DNA of 11,045 nucleotides. Origin: Bifidobacterium breve (GTDB lineage: Bacteria > Actinomycetota > Actinomycetes > Nanopelagicales > Nanopelagicaceae). This document shows, one piece after another, positions 1 through 6,266 of this stretch. Position numbers and translations under genes: made by a program. The DNA is taken from the NCBI GenBank assembly GCA_945869505.1, contig CAMBOZ010000041.1:1-11045 (forward strand). The letters are read 5' to 3'. The notes beneath the pieces are model-generated. The model did not search any database. It saw only the letters and a program-made list of their open reading frames with translations, and had not been told where the DNA came from. How positions within the stretch are numbered: the first letter of the stretch is position 1; every line of letters begins with the position of its first letter.

Positions 1-336
1 CTTATGGCGGTCTTCCTTTCTAACTCAGGCGGCGCTTGGGATAACGCGAAGAAGATGGTTGAAGATGGAAATTACGGCGGCAAGGGTTCAGATGCACACG
101 CTGCAACAATTGTTGGCGACACTGTTGGTGATCCATTTAAGGACACTGCTGGCCCAGCGATTAACCCGCTAATCAAGGTTATGAACTTGGTTGCGCTATT
201 GATTACACCTGCGATTGTAAGTTTTGCACTTCCAACTCAGCAGGGAACATCAATGATCATTGCACTCGTTGCAGTTCTGCTTATCGTTGGTGCGCTAATC
301 CGCAGCCGTCGCCAAGCAACTTCAATCGAATACTAA
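1..336 (+). CDS. hppA: Membrane-bound ion-translocating pyrophosphatase, C-terminal fragment
   Basis: This is the last 111 codons of an integral-membrane pyrophosphatase; the 5' part lies outside the window. The family hydrolyses cytoplasmic pyrophosphate and uses the energy to pump H+ (or Na+) across the membrane. The fragment shows the family's C-terminal signature: GGAWDNAKK near the start, then GKGSDAH, then [14 protein letters not shown] with its conserved acidic pyrophosphate/Mg2+ ligands, followed by NPLIKVMNL. Two hydrophobic segments follow (about residues 58-75 and 83-98), and the protein ends in a short basic tail, [11 protein letters not shown]. The residues that separate K+-dependent from K+-independent and Na+ from H+ pumps lie upstream, so the ion cannot be assigned here. 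The reading frame is open from base 1. topA follows after 29 bases on the same strand. The family assignment is very secure. Confidence 0.96.
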   Translation, partial: LMAVFLSNSGGAWDNAKKMVEDGNYGGKGSDAHAATIVGDTVGDPFKDTAGPAINPLIKVMNLVALLITPAIVSFALPTQQGTSMIIALVAVLLIVGALIRSRRQATSIEY

Positions 337-359
337 GAACTTAACTTCCCCGATCTTAG
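333..359. repeat. Short inverted repeat across the hppA stop codon
   Basis: CTAAGA (333-338) and TCTTAG (354-359) are perfect 6-base complements separated by 15 bases. The first arm contains the hppA stop codon, and the second touches the AGGA that probably serves as the topA ribosome binding site. A hairpin here would be weak (two G-C pairs) and has no following T run, so it is unlikely to be a terminator. It might slightly affect topA initiation, or it may be chance. Confidence 0.25.
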
Positions 360-361
360 GA
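358..361 (+). promoter_or_regulatory. Probable topA ribosome binding site (AGGA)
   Basis: AGGA lies four bases before the ATG at 366 and is the only purine-rich Shine-Dalgarno-like match in the 29-base gap after hppA. It supports the ATG at 366 as the start. Upstream, TAACTT (342-347) fits a loose TANNNT -10 box that would give a leader of about 12 bases, but no convincing -35 is visible, so topA may instead be read through from hppA. Confidence 0.45.
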
Positions 362-365
362 AACG

Positions 366-3146
366 ATGCCAGACAAAAAGCAACAAGGAGAGCTTAAAAA
401 ACTGGTGATAGTTGAATCACCAGCAAAAGCGCGCAAGATTGGCGACTACCTCGGCGATGGTTTCATCGTCGAGGCTAGCGTCGGTCACATTCGTGATTTG
501 CCACAGCGCGCAGCTGACATTCCTAAAGATGTTAAGAAACTTGCCTGGTCTAAAGAAGGCGTCGACATCGAAAATGATTTCGCACCTTTATATGTCATCA
601 ACCCTGATAAGAAAGTAAAAGTTGCTGAACTTAAAGAGTTGATGAAAGAAGCCGACGAGCTTTTACTCGCAACGGATGAAGACCGCGAAGGTGAAGCAAT
701 TGCCTGGCACTTAGTTGAAGTCCTTGAACCAAAGATTCCAATTAAGCGAATGGTCTTTAACGAGATCACCAAAGAAGCGATTCAGGCAGCGGTTGTAAAC
801 ACTCGCGACTTGGATTACAACTTAATTGACGCGCAAGAAACCCGCCGCGTTCTCGACCGCCTTTACGGTTATCGCCTTTCTCCTGTTCTTTGGAAGAAAG
901 TTATGCCGCGCATTTCTGCAGGTCGCGTGCAATCAGTTGCCACTAAGTTAATTGTTGAAAAAGAGCGCGAACGCATGGCCTTTATCTCATCATCCTGGTG
1001 GGATCTAAATGCAACTTGCGAACTCGGCTTCACCGCACGTTTGCTATCGGTTGAAGGCAAGAAAGTGGCGTCTACAAGTGACTTCGGTGCCGATGGCGCA
1101 GTTAAAGAAAAGTCACTCGAAAATATCTTGTTACTAGATGAAACCGGTGCCCGCGCACTTGTTGATTCACTTAAATCAACGCCACTCACTGTTAAATCAA
1201 TGGAGGAATCGCCACGCACCGAACGTCCTAAACCACCATTTACAACTTCGACTATGCAACAAGATGCTGGTTCACGTTTAGGTTGGGGTGCACAGATCAC
1301 AATGCGTGTTGCCCAGCGTTTATATGAAAACGGTTACATCACTTATATGCGTACCGATTCAATCAATCTTTCAGCGCAAGCAATTAACGCAGCGCGTGCC
1401 GCAGCTAAAGCACTTTACGGCGCAGACCATGTCGCTGATGCACCACGCGTTTATCAAGGAAAATCAAAGAACGCGCAAGAAGCCCACGAAGCGATCCATC
1501 CGGCCGGTGATTCATTTAAAACACCTGGTGAATTAGCGCCCGAACTTTCTCGTGATGAATTCGCCCTCTACGATTTAATTTGGAAGCGCACCGTCGCATC
1601 ACAAATGGCAGATGCTAAGAAAATGCAGATGCGCGTTGACTTTGATGCCACAACATCAGATAAGAAAGCAACAATCTTCCGCGCTAACGGCAGCGTCATC
1701 ACCTTTGCTGGATTCCTGGCGGCATACGATGACATCGTCGATGAGAACGCTAAAGTCGATGAAGAAGCATCTGATAAGCGACTGCCAGCAATGACTGTTG
1801 GTCAATCAATTAAGGTCAGCGAATACAACTGCGAAGGCCACGACACCAAGCCACCTGCCCGTTATACCGAGCCAACACTTGTTAAGAAGTTAGAAGAACT
1901 CGGTATTGGACGCCCTTCAACATTTGCATCAATCATTCAAACTATTCAAGACCGCGGATATGTTTACAAACGCGGGCGCGCACTTGTGCCAACATTCTTG
2001 GCATTTTCCGTAACAGGCCTACTGGAAACTCACTTTACGAAGTTAGTTGATTACGACTTCACCGCTTCAATGGAAGAAGATCTCGACAAGATCGCAGCCG
2101 GTGAAGCAGGCCGCGTTGATTGGCTCCGCGATTTCTATTACGGAGTAAACGGAGAACCAGGCCTTAACGAGCTTTCACTTGACCTTGGCGGCATCGATGC
2201 GCGCGCCACAAACACCATGAATTTATCTGACACCATTGAAATTCGTGTCGGTCGTTACGGTGCCTACCTTCAAGAGAATATTCCAGATCAAGATCGCAAA
2301 CTTGCAAATATCCCTGAAGAACTTGCACCCGATGAGCTAACACTTGCGAAAGCAATTGAACTACTTGCCGCACCATCAGGTGAGCGCGAACTCGGCACCG
2401 ATCCACAAACCGGTTTAGAAGTTATTGCAAAGTCTGGACGTTTTGGTCCTTACATCACCGAAGTCTTCCCGCCAGAACCAGTTGAATTAGATGACAACGG
2501 TGAGCCGAAGAAGAAGCGTAAAAAGAAAGATGCACCTAAACCAAAAACCGCATCTCTGCTTTCCACAATGACGCTGGACACCATCACAATTGATGATGCG
2601 CTAAAACTTCTATCTCTCCCGCGCATTCTCGGCACAAACTCCGCCGGCGAAGATATAACTATTCAAAACGGACGTTACGGCCCTTATCTAAAAGCCGGTG
2701 TTGATTCGCGCACGCTGACTAGTGAAGACCAACTCTTCTCGCTCTCACTCGATGAAGCTTTAGAAATCTACTCAAAACCAAAAGAGCGTCGTCGCGGTGT
2801 TGCTAAACCTCCACTTAAAGAACTCGGTAAAGATCCCGCAACCGAGAAAGAAGTTATCGTTAAAGATGGCCGCTTTGGTATGTATGTCACTGATGGCGAG
2901 ACAAACGCAACGCTTCGCCGCGGCGACACACTAGAAGCGCTAACCATTGAACGCGCCCTTGAACTTCTAGCTGGCCGCCGTGCGTGGGAGGCCGAAAACG
3001 GTCCATCACCAAAGAAATCAAAGAAGAAGACTGCGAAAGCAAAGCCTGGGGCTAGCGCACCATCACTTACAAAGAATACGATTAAGAAAGCGGCTACAAA
3101 AAAGAAGGCCACCAAAAAAGCTACTGGTAAAGCCAAAAAGGATTGA
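366..3146 (+). CDS. topA: DNA topoisomerase I (type IA)
   Basis: This enzyme relaxes negatively supercoiled DNA by passing one strand through a transient break held by a 5'-phosphotyrosine link. The Toprim domain is N-terminal, with the metal/catalytic Glu17 in VESPAKA and TDEDREGE at 103-110. SAGRVQS lies at 184-190, and the catalytic tyrosine is Tyr327 in ITYMRTDS. The QEAHEAIHPA motif (371-380) and the GRPSTFASII region (515-524) are also present. The C-terminal part has no cysteine zinc fingers. Instead it carries four GR(Y/F)G-type repeats at about 628, 690, 768 and 834, with a lysine-rich insert at 713-727, and it ends in a strongly basic tail from about residue 882. That layout and the 926-residue length match mycobacterial and other actinobacterial TopA (mycobacterial enzymes are close to 930 residues). 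The next gene begins one base after the stop, so the two are probably co-transcribed. Confidence 0.98.
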   Translation: MPDKKQQGELKKLVIVESPAKARKIGDYLGDGFIVEASVGHIRDLPQRAADIPKDVKKLAWSKEGVDIENDFAPLYVINPDKKVKVAELKELMKEADELLLATDEDREGEAIAWHLVEVLEPKIPIKRMVFNEITKEAIQAAVVNTRDLDYNLIDAQETRRVLDRLYGYRLSPVLWKKVMPRISAGRVQSVATKLIVEKERERMAFISSSWWDLNATCELGFTARLLSVEGKKVASTSDFGADGAVKEKSLENILLLDETGARALVDSLKSTPLTVKSMEESPRTERPKPPFTTSTMQQDAGSRLGWGAQITMRVAQRLYENGYITYMRTDSINLSAQAINAARAAAKALYGADHVADAPRVYQGKSKNAQEAHEAIHPAGDSFKTPGELAPELSRDEFALYDLIWKRTVASQMADAKKMQMRVDFDATTSDKKATIFRANGSVITFAGFLAAYDDIVDENAKVDEEASDKRLPAMTVGQSIKVSEYNCEGHDTKPPARYTEPTLVKKLEELGIGRPSTFASIIQTIQDRGYVYKRGRALVPTFLAFSVTGLLETHFTKLVDYDFTASMEEDLDKIAAGEAGRVDWLRDFYYGVNGEPGLNELSLDLGGIDARATNTMNLSDTIEIRVGRYGAYLQENIPDQDRKLANIPEELAPDELTLAKAIELLAAPSGERELGTDPQTGLEVIAKSGRFGPYITEVFPPEPVELDDNGEPKKKRKKKDAPKPKTASLLSTMTLDTITIDDALKLLSLPRILGTNSAGEDITIQNGRYGPYLKAGVDSRTLTSEDQLFSLSLDEALEIYSKPKERRRGVAKPPLKELGKDPATEKEVIVKDGRFGMYVTDGETNATLRRGDTLEALTIERALELLAGRRAWEAENGPSPKKSKKKTAKAKPGASAPSLTKNTIKKAATKKKATKKATGKAKKD
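3138..3142 (+). promoter_or_regulatory. Ribosome binding site inside the topA end (AAGGA)
   Basis: AAGGA is formed by the last sense codons of topA (Lys-Asp) and sits five bases before the ATG at 3148. It fixes the start of the downstream secreted-protein gene at 3148 rather than at any in-frame upstream codon, and it indicates translation from the topA message. Confidence 0.65.
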
Positions 3147-3147
3147 T

Positions 3148-4413
3148 ATGAAGCGTGTATTTGCTGCTATCACGAGTGTGCTTGTATTTACATCTTTACT
3201 CACCGCACCACCAGGAGCCGTCGCCAAAGATGCGGCAATAACCGCATGGGAACCTTGTGCAATAAGTCAGACAATACCCTGCGTTATTTCTTTAGAGGCA
3301 ATAGGAAGTGACGGAAAGGTTATTTTTGCGAAGACGGATAAATCATTATCTAGAAATTACGTTGATTACTTTGCGACGCAGCCTATATTGGGAAATAAAT
3401 ATGAATGGATTACTCCTGGAATAAAACATGAAAACGGAAAAGAAAACACAATTTTAAAGTTGTTTTATTTTCCTTTAGGAACAAATTATTGTTGGGCCGA
3501 CGGCGCATGTGCAACAAATGTAGATCAAATTAATTTTGACTTCGGTGGCGGCTGGTGGGATACACCCCAAACTTATACAGACTTCCCAGATTTAGTTGAC
3601 GATCGAGTCTGCGGCACTGCTAGCAACCCCACTTATTGCGGAACGGGTTGGGGAGTAAACCCTGATTACTCATATCGGGTTAAAGCCAAATTACCGAAAG
3701 GATTTGATTTTGGCTTTTCTGTTGGTTATGGAAAGCGTGGTTCTATTTTTGTTGAGACGAACCAGATTGGCGAAGATATTATGACAATCAACGTTACCCC
3801 AGCTCAAAAATCTTTCAAATGGCGGAAATACTATGACACTGCGCCTACCGATTATCAGCAGCGAGCCGACATCACGAACAACATTGTCATGAGTTCTCTA
3901 AGTGGCGCGAGCAGCGGAAATGCAGCTTGGTTGAGTAAATGTGATTACGGACGCGGTATGAGTATTTGGTCAAATGGAGACGTAATTCAATATCCAAGTT
4001 GGAATAGCGATGAAAAGGCAATCCAGTTACAAGTGGCAGCTATGGCATCTAATGCAGATGGAACGCGTAATCAGGGAACATTTGAAGTCGCGGTTCCCAT
4101 CAAAATTGCGCAATGCCTGTGGGGAGTTGATTTGAGTAAGTCAGCCACCGCGATCATTTCAGCGTCCTATCCAGAACTCGGTATTTCAGAAATTATTACA
4201 ACTTCAAGCAAAGTTGAAAACGGGATGTATTATCTAAACGCTAGCGGCTTTCACTACTCTGCACCAACGATAAAAGTAAAAGTTGTCCAGACTAACCCGC
4301 AGCCGACAACCGAGATAAAAAAGAAATCAACAATTACTTGCGTGAAAGGCAAGGTAGTCAAAAAAGTGAGCGCGGTGAGCCCAAAATGCCCCGCGGGCTA
4401 TAAGAAGAAATAG
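3148..4413 (+). CDS. Secreted protein of unknown function with Cys/Lys-rich C-terminal tail
   Basis: No family is recognised. The 421-residue product starts MKRVFAAITS, continues with a hydrophobic stretch, and has a likely signal peptidase I site after A26 (AVA|KD). No second membrane segment is visible. The mature part is rich in aromatic residues and glycine (for example GGGWWDTPQTY). It has ten cysteines in all (37, 45, six in the middle, 398, 414), an even number compatible with disulfides outside the cytoplasm. After a Pro/Thr-rich linker (QTNPQPTTE) comes a lysine-rich tail, about residues 391-421, with C398 and C414 flanking KGKVVKKVSA and ending CPAGYKKK. This looks like a modular wall-association or sorting tail. 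The start at 3148 is chosen because it gives a clean signal peptide and has AAGGA five bases upstream; a longer in-frame extension would lie inside topA. Base composition is locally very A+T-rich (14 G+C in 3421-3480 by hand count), unlike topA and holB, which suggests an accessory or fast-evolving gene. A surface role is inferred. Confidence 0.85.
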   Translation: MKRVFAAITSVLVFTSLLTAPPGAVAKDAAITAWEPCAISQTIPCVISLEAIGSDGKVIFAKTDKSLSRNYVDYFATQPILGNKYEWITPGIKHENGKENTILKLFYFPLGTNYCWADGACATNVDQINFDFGGGWWDTPQTYTDFPDLVDDRVCGTASNPTYCGTGWGVNPDYSYRVKAKLPKGFDFGFSVGYGKRGSIFVETNQIGEDIMTINVTPAQKSFKWRKYYDTAPTDYQQRADITNNIVMSSLSGASSGNAAWLSKCDYGRGMSIWSNGDVIQYPSWNSDEKAIQLQVAAMASNADGTRNQGTFEVAVPIKIAQCLWGVDLSKSATAIISASYPELGISEIITTSSKVENGMYYLNASGFHYSAPTIKVKVVQTNPQPTTEIKKKSTITCVKGKVVKKVSAVSPKCPAGYKKK

Positions 4414-4418
4414 TCAGT

Positions 4419-4430
4419 TAAACTCAAACT
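4419..4430 (+). promoter_or_regulatory. Candidate leaderless promoter -10 box of galE
   Basis: TAAACT (4419-4424) fits the TANNNT -10 pattern and is followed by exactly six bases before the ATG at 4431, so transcription would begin at the A of the start codon. No Shine-Dalgarno sequence is seen in the 17-base gap, and no -35 box is evident 17-18 bases upstream. Leaderless transcripts with this spacing are well known in actinobacteria. The same geometry recurs at vapB and MFS-tmk in this window. Confidence 0.45.
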
Positions 4431-5399
4431 ATGACTCGCGAAACTTGGCTCATCACCGGTGGTGCGGGGTACATCGGCACACATGTCGCTGACCTTTTTA
4501 TCGCAGATGGCAAGAATGTTGTTCTCCTTGATTCTCTTTATCAAGGCCTCGAGTCTCGAGTAATTCACCTGCGTAAGAAACACAACCAAGAGATTCCACT
4601 TCACGTTGTTGATATCCGCGATTACACCGCAGTAGAAAATATTTTAAAGAGCCAAACCTTTACCGGCATCATCCATACCGCAGCACTCAAAGCAGTTGGT
4701 GAGTCAGTTGAAAAACCTGATGAGTACAAGGAAGTCAATTACACAGCCACCGTCGAACTCTTATCACTTGCTCAAAAATATGGAGTTAAGAAGTTCTTCT
4801 TCTCTTCAACTGCCGCTGTTTACGGAAGTCCCGACACTACCGAGCCTTGCAAAGAAAACGGACCGCTCTCGCCGATATCTCCATACGGTTCTACAAAGTT
4901 GGATGCCGAAAGCAAAGTAAGTGAATTTATAAATACGCCAGGAAATTCTGGTTCATCATTTCGATTCTTCAATGTTGTGGGAGCTGCATCCCTTGAGTTA
5001 CTGGACAACTCAGTTGAGAACCTAGTCCCGATAGTTTTAGGTAAGTTAAACAAGGGAGAAGCACCAGTTATCTTCGGAATTGATTATCCGACCGTAGACG
5101 GCACCTGCGTGCGTGATTATGTTGATGTGCGCGATATCGCGGCAGCGCACCTAAGCGCCGCAAATGCCACGAAGCCAATCCCAGCAATTATCAACGTCGG
5201 CACGGGCCGCGGTGCATCAGTTCGCGAGATCATTAACTTGGTCTTAGCTGCTGTAAATAAAAGCAATACCGAGGTTATTGAAGCTCCACGTCGTGCCGGA
5301 GATCCAGCGTTCTTATGCGCAGATGTTGAGTTGGCAGCGAAAGAGATGGGCTTTAGATCTAAATACAGCCTAGAAGAAAGTATCCGTAGCCTCTTTTGA
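4431..5399 (+). CDS. galE: UDP-glucose 4-epimerase
   Basis: This is an NAD-dependent short-chain dehydrogenase/reductase of the extended type that interconverts UDP-glucose and UDP-galactose, either for galactose use or to supply galactosyl units for cell-surface glycans. The Rossmann motif GGAGYIG is at 10-16, followed by the strand-end acidic residue in LLDSLYQG. HTAALKAVGES begins at 82. The catalytic Tyr152 and Lys156 are in PYGSTK, and a conserved VRDY-type segment is at 227-230 (DGTCVRDYVDV). The usual catalytic serine position reads SST, so Thr127 appears to replace it. At 322 residues it is slightly short but complete. GalE is the best fit, but closely related epimerases acting on N-acetylated or uronic sugars cannot be excluded. 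No sugar-metabolism genes are adjacent. It follows the secreted-protein gene by 17 bases but probably has its own promoter. Its stop codon directly abuts the stop of the opposing vapC gene. Confidence 0.9.
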   Translation: MTRETWLITGGAGYIGTHVADLFIADGKNVVLLDSLYQGLESRVIHLRKKHNQEIPLHVVDIRDYTAVENILKSQTFTGIIHTAALKAVGESVEKPDEYKEVNYTATVELLSLAQKYGVKKFFFSSTAAVYGSPDTTEPCKENGPLSPISPYGSTKLDAESKVSEFINTPGNSGSSFRFFNVVGAASLELLDNSVENLVPIVLGKLNKGEAPVIFGIDYPTVDGTCVRDYVDVRDIAAAHLSAANATKPIPAIINVGTGRGASVREIINLVLAAVNKSNTEVIEAPRRAGDPAFLCADVELAAKEMGFRSKYSLEESIRSLF

Positions 5400-5795
5400 T
5401 TAAAACTTCGCCCCAGGGGAAAGAACTTTAATACCCATAACCGCGGCATTGGAAATCATTTGTTTATCGTAAGTGATAATTCCTTCGATTTGATGACCAA
5501 GTGTTATGGCTGTCGCAACATGTATTGCATCAAGTGTCGCAAGAGTTACAGATCCCGTGAATGATTCTGCAACATTAAGTACTTGATTTGAGATCGACAC
5601 AAAGTTAATTCGTGACAACTCTTCATTTGCAAGCTCAATATCCTTTGGATTGATTCGAAACACAGCTCTCTTCACTTCCAAGCGAGCAAGCTCAGATGAG
5701 ATTGCTTGGGATGTCAGCGCTTTGACCATTGCAGGTCGTTCAGGTTCCGCGAACACATACTTCAATATTGCCGAGCTATCTAAATACCAGCTCAA
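5400..5795 (-). CDS. vapC: VapC-like PIN-domain toxin (ribonuclease)
   Basis: This 131-residue PIN-domain protein is the probable toxin of a type II toxin-antitoxin pair. VapC toxins are Mg2+-dependent endoribonucleases, usually cutting tRNA or rRNA when free of antitoxin. The acidic active-site set is visible: Asp6 in YLDSSAILK, Glu40 in SSELARLEV, Asp89 in TLDAIHVATA and Asp110 in ITYDKQM. The length is normal for the family and no active residue is lost. The start codon is TTG, supported by GAGGAAAG just upstream inside vapB and by a four-base overlap (TTGA) with the vapB stop, which implies translational coupling. The 3' end is immediately next to the galE stop on the other strand with no base between. 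The RNA target cannot be read from the sequence. Confidence 0.93.
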   Translation of the reverse strand: MSWYLDSSAILKYVFAEPERPAMVKALTSQAISSELARLEVKRAVFRINPKDIELANEELSRINFVSISNQVLNVAESFTGSVTLATLDAIHVATAITLGHQIEGIITYDKQMISNAAVMGIKVLSPGAKF

Positions 5796-6160
5796 TATCT
5801 TTCCTCAGCGCGCATCTCCATCAAAACTTCTGTCGAAGTTTTGCTTCCAGTGATTTTTACTGGATTCTTAGTTGGTCGCCAATCCGGATTTTCCGCGGGT
5901 TTAATCAAACCGCTTTCAATGTATTCGTCATAAAGTGAACGTTTGATTGGTGCTAATCGTGCAACCGGAACACCGTGTTCGGTGATTTCAATAATCGCGC
6001 CCGCTTTAACCGCATCCAAAACTTTCGAAGCGTTCTGTCGTAAATCACGAACACCGACAGATTGCATTGCAGCCGGCCTAACTACTTTTACCGCAGGCTC
6101 TTTCACACTTGCTTTCTTTTTGCCAGCAGTTGGCTTTGTCTTACGTGCAGCGGTTGTCAT
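5792..6160 (-). CDS. vapB: VapB antitoxin of the Phd/YefM family with a basic N-terminal extension
   Basis: This is the probable antitoxin partner of the VapC-like protein. It should bind and inhibit the toxin and repress its own promoter. The Phd/YefM-type DNA-binding domain begins at about residue 32: MQSVGVRDLRQNASKVLDAV, then ITEHGVPVARLAPI. The C-terminal part (about 80-122), which contains acidic segments (YDEYIESG, EMRAEERY), is where the toxin-binding region is expected. It is preceded by a 31-residue Lys/Ala/Pro-rich segment with a GKKKASVK stretch, which is not part of the usual domain. The ATG at 6160 is preferred because a TANNNT box lies exactly six bases upstream. A GTG at 6181 in frame would lie inside the inverted repeat, and the ATG at 6067 would give a minimal 91-residue antitoxin but has no visible initiation signal. 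Its stop overlaps the vapC start by four bases. Confidence 0.88.
   Translation of the reverse strand: MTTAARKTKPTAGKKKASVKEPAVKVVRPAAMQSVGVRDLRQNASKVLDAVKAGAIIEITEHGVPVARLAPIKRSLYDEYIESGLIKPAENPDWRPTKNPVKITGSKTSTEVLMEMRAEERY
5799..5806 (-). promoter_or_regulatory. Ribosome binding site of vapC (GAGGAAAG)
   Basis: On the minus strand GAGGAAAG lies within the last vapB codons. Its GAGGA core is six bases before the TTG at 5795. It decides the unusual TTG start of vapC and is one of the strongest Shine-Dalgarno matches in the window. Confidence 0.7.
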
Positions 6161-6172
6161 ATGGCAAGAGTA
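6161..6172 (-). promoter_or_regulatory. Candidate leaderless promoter -10 box of vapBC
   Basis: On the minus strand TACTCT (6172-6167) is followed by the six bases TGCCAT and then the ATG at 6160. This is the TANNNT-N6-ATG arrangement of a leaderless actinobacterial transcript, and no Shine-Dalgarno is present before the ATG. The box shares three bases with one arm of the inverted repeat at 6170-6194, so a repressor bound there should block RNA polymerase. Confidence 0.5.
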
Positions 6173-6194
6173 GCACAACACTTAAATGTGCTAC
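6170..6194. promoter_or_regulatory. Perfect inverted repeat, candidate VapB operator
   Basis: GTAGCACA (6170-6177) and TGTGCTAC (6187-6194) are perfect 8-base inverted arms with a nine-base A+T-rich spacer, and an imperfect inner palindrome centres on TTAA (6182-6185). The repeat is ten bases upstream of the vapB ATG at 6160 and overlaps its -10 candidate. Antitoxins of this class normally repress their own operon at such palindromes, so it is read as the vapBC operator. It is about 60 bases from the divergent MFS-tmk -10 box, so effects on that gene are possible but less likely. Confidence 0.6.
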
Positions 6195-6206
6195 CTCTAA
6201 AATCCT

Positions 6207-6236
6207 TTATTACAAGCCATTTGAAGGCCTATATAT
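6207..6236 (+). promoter_or_regulatory. Weak alternative promoter upstream of MFS-tmk
   Basis: TTATTA (6207-6212), a 17-base gap and a TATATA-like box beginning at 6230 make a poor -35/-10 pair that would give a leader of roughly 20-25 bases. The leaderless box at 6255 fits the start codon better, so this is listed only as an alternative. Confidence 0.2.
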
Positions 6237-6254
6237 CGCGCCTGGGCCGCCCGA

Positions 6255-6266
6255 TAGACTTAATTC
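6255..6266 (+). promoter_or_regulatory. Candidate leaderless promoter -10 box of MFS-tmk operon
   Basis: TAGACT (6255-6260) is followed by six bases (TAATTC) and the ATG at 6267. No ribosome binding site precedes the ATG, so a leaderless transcript starting at the A is the simplest reading. It would drive MFS-tmk, holB and the lipoprotein gene, which are joined by overlaps. It differs from the galE box in a single position (TAAACT against TAGACT). Confidence 0.5.

Noticed and set aside
869..1300. Long antisense open frames within topA, tmk and holB
   Set aside because: They have no recognisable domains or initiation signals and lie opposite strongly conserved enzyme motifs; they are by-products of the coding strand.
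2214..2889. Repeated GR(Y/F)G-x-Y segments as a tandem repeat array
   Set aside because: These are the known C-terminal DNA-binding repeats of actinobacterial topoisomerase I, divergent at the DNA level and explained by the protein.
2980..3147. In-frame upstream extension of the secreted-protein gene, overlapping the topA end
   Set aside because: It would bury the signal peptide behind an Arg/Lys-rich stretch that is simply the topA tail read in another frame. The ATG at 3148 has a good ribosome binding site and gives a clean signal sequence.
4548..4560. Two CTCGAG palindromes separated by one base
   Set aside because: They encode a normal part of GalE (Leu-Glu-Ser-Arg) and are not near any promoter or start; most likely coincidence.
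5396..5426. Possible bidirectional terminator between galE and vapC (TTTTGATTAAAA and CCCCAGGGG)
   Set aside because: The A/T arms have no G-C pairs, and the C/G palindrome leaves a one-base loop and lies within the vapC coding end. Neither forms a stable hairpin followed by a T run.
6161..6181. GTG at 6181 as the vapB start
   Set aside because: It adds only LCYSCH, lies inside the inverted repeat, has no Shine-Dalgarno, and ignores the TANNNT-N6-ATG arrangement at 6160.
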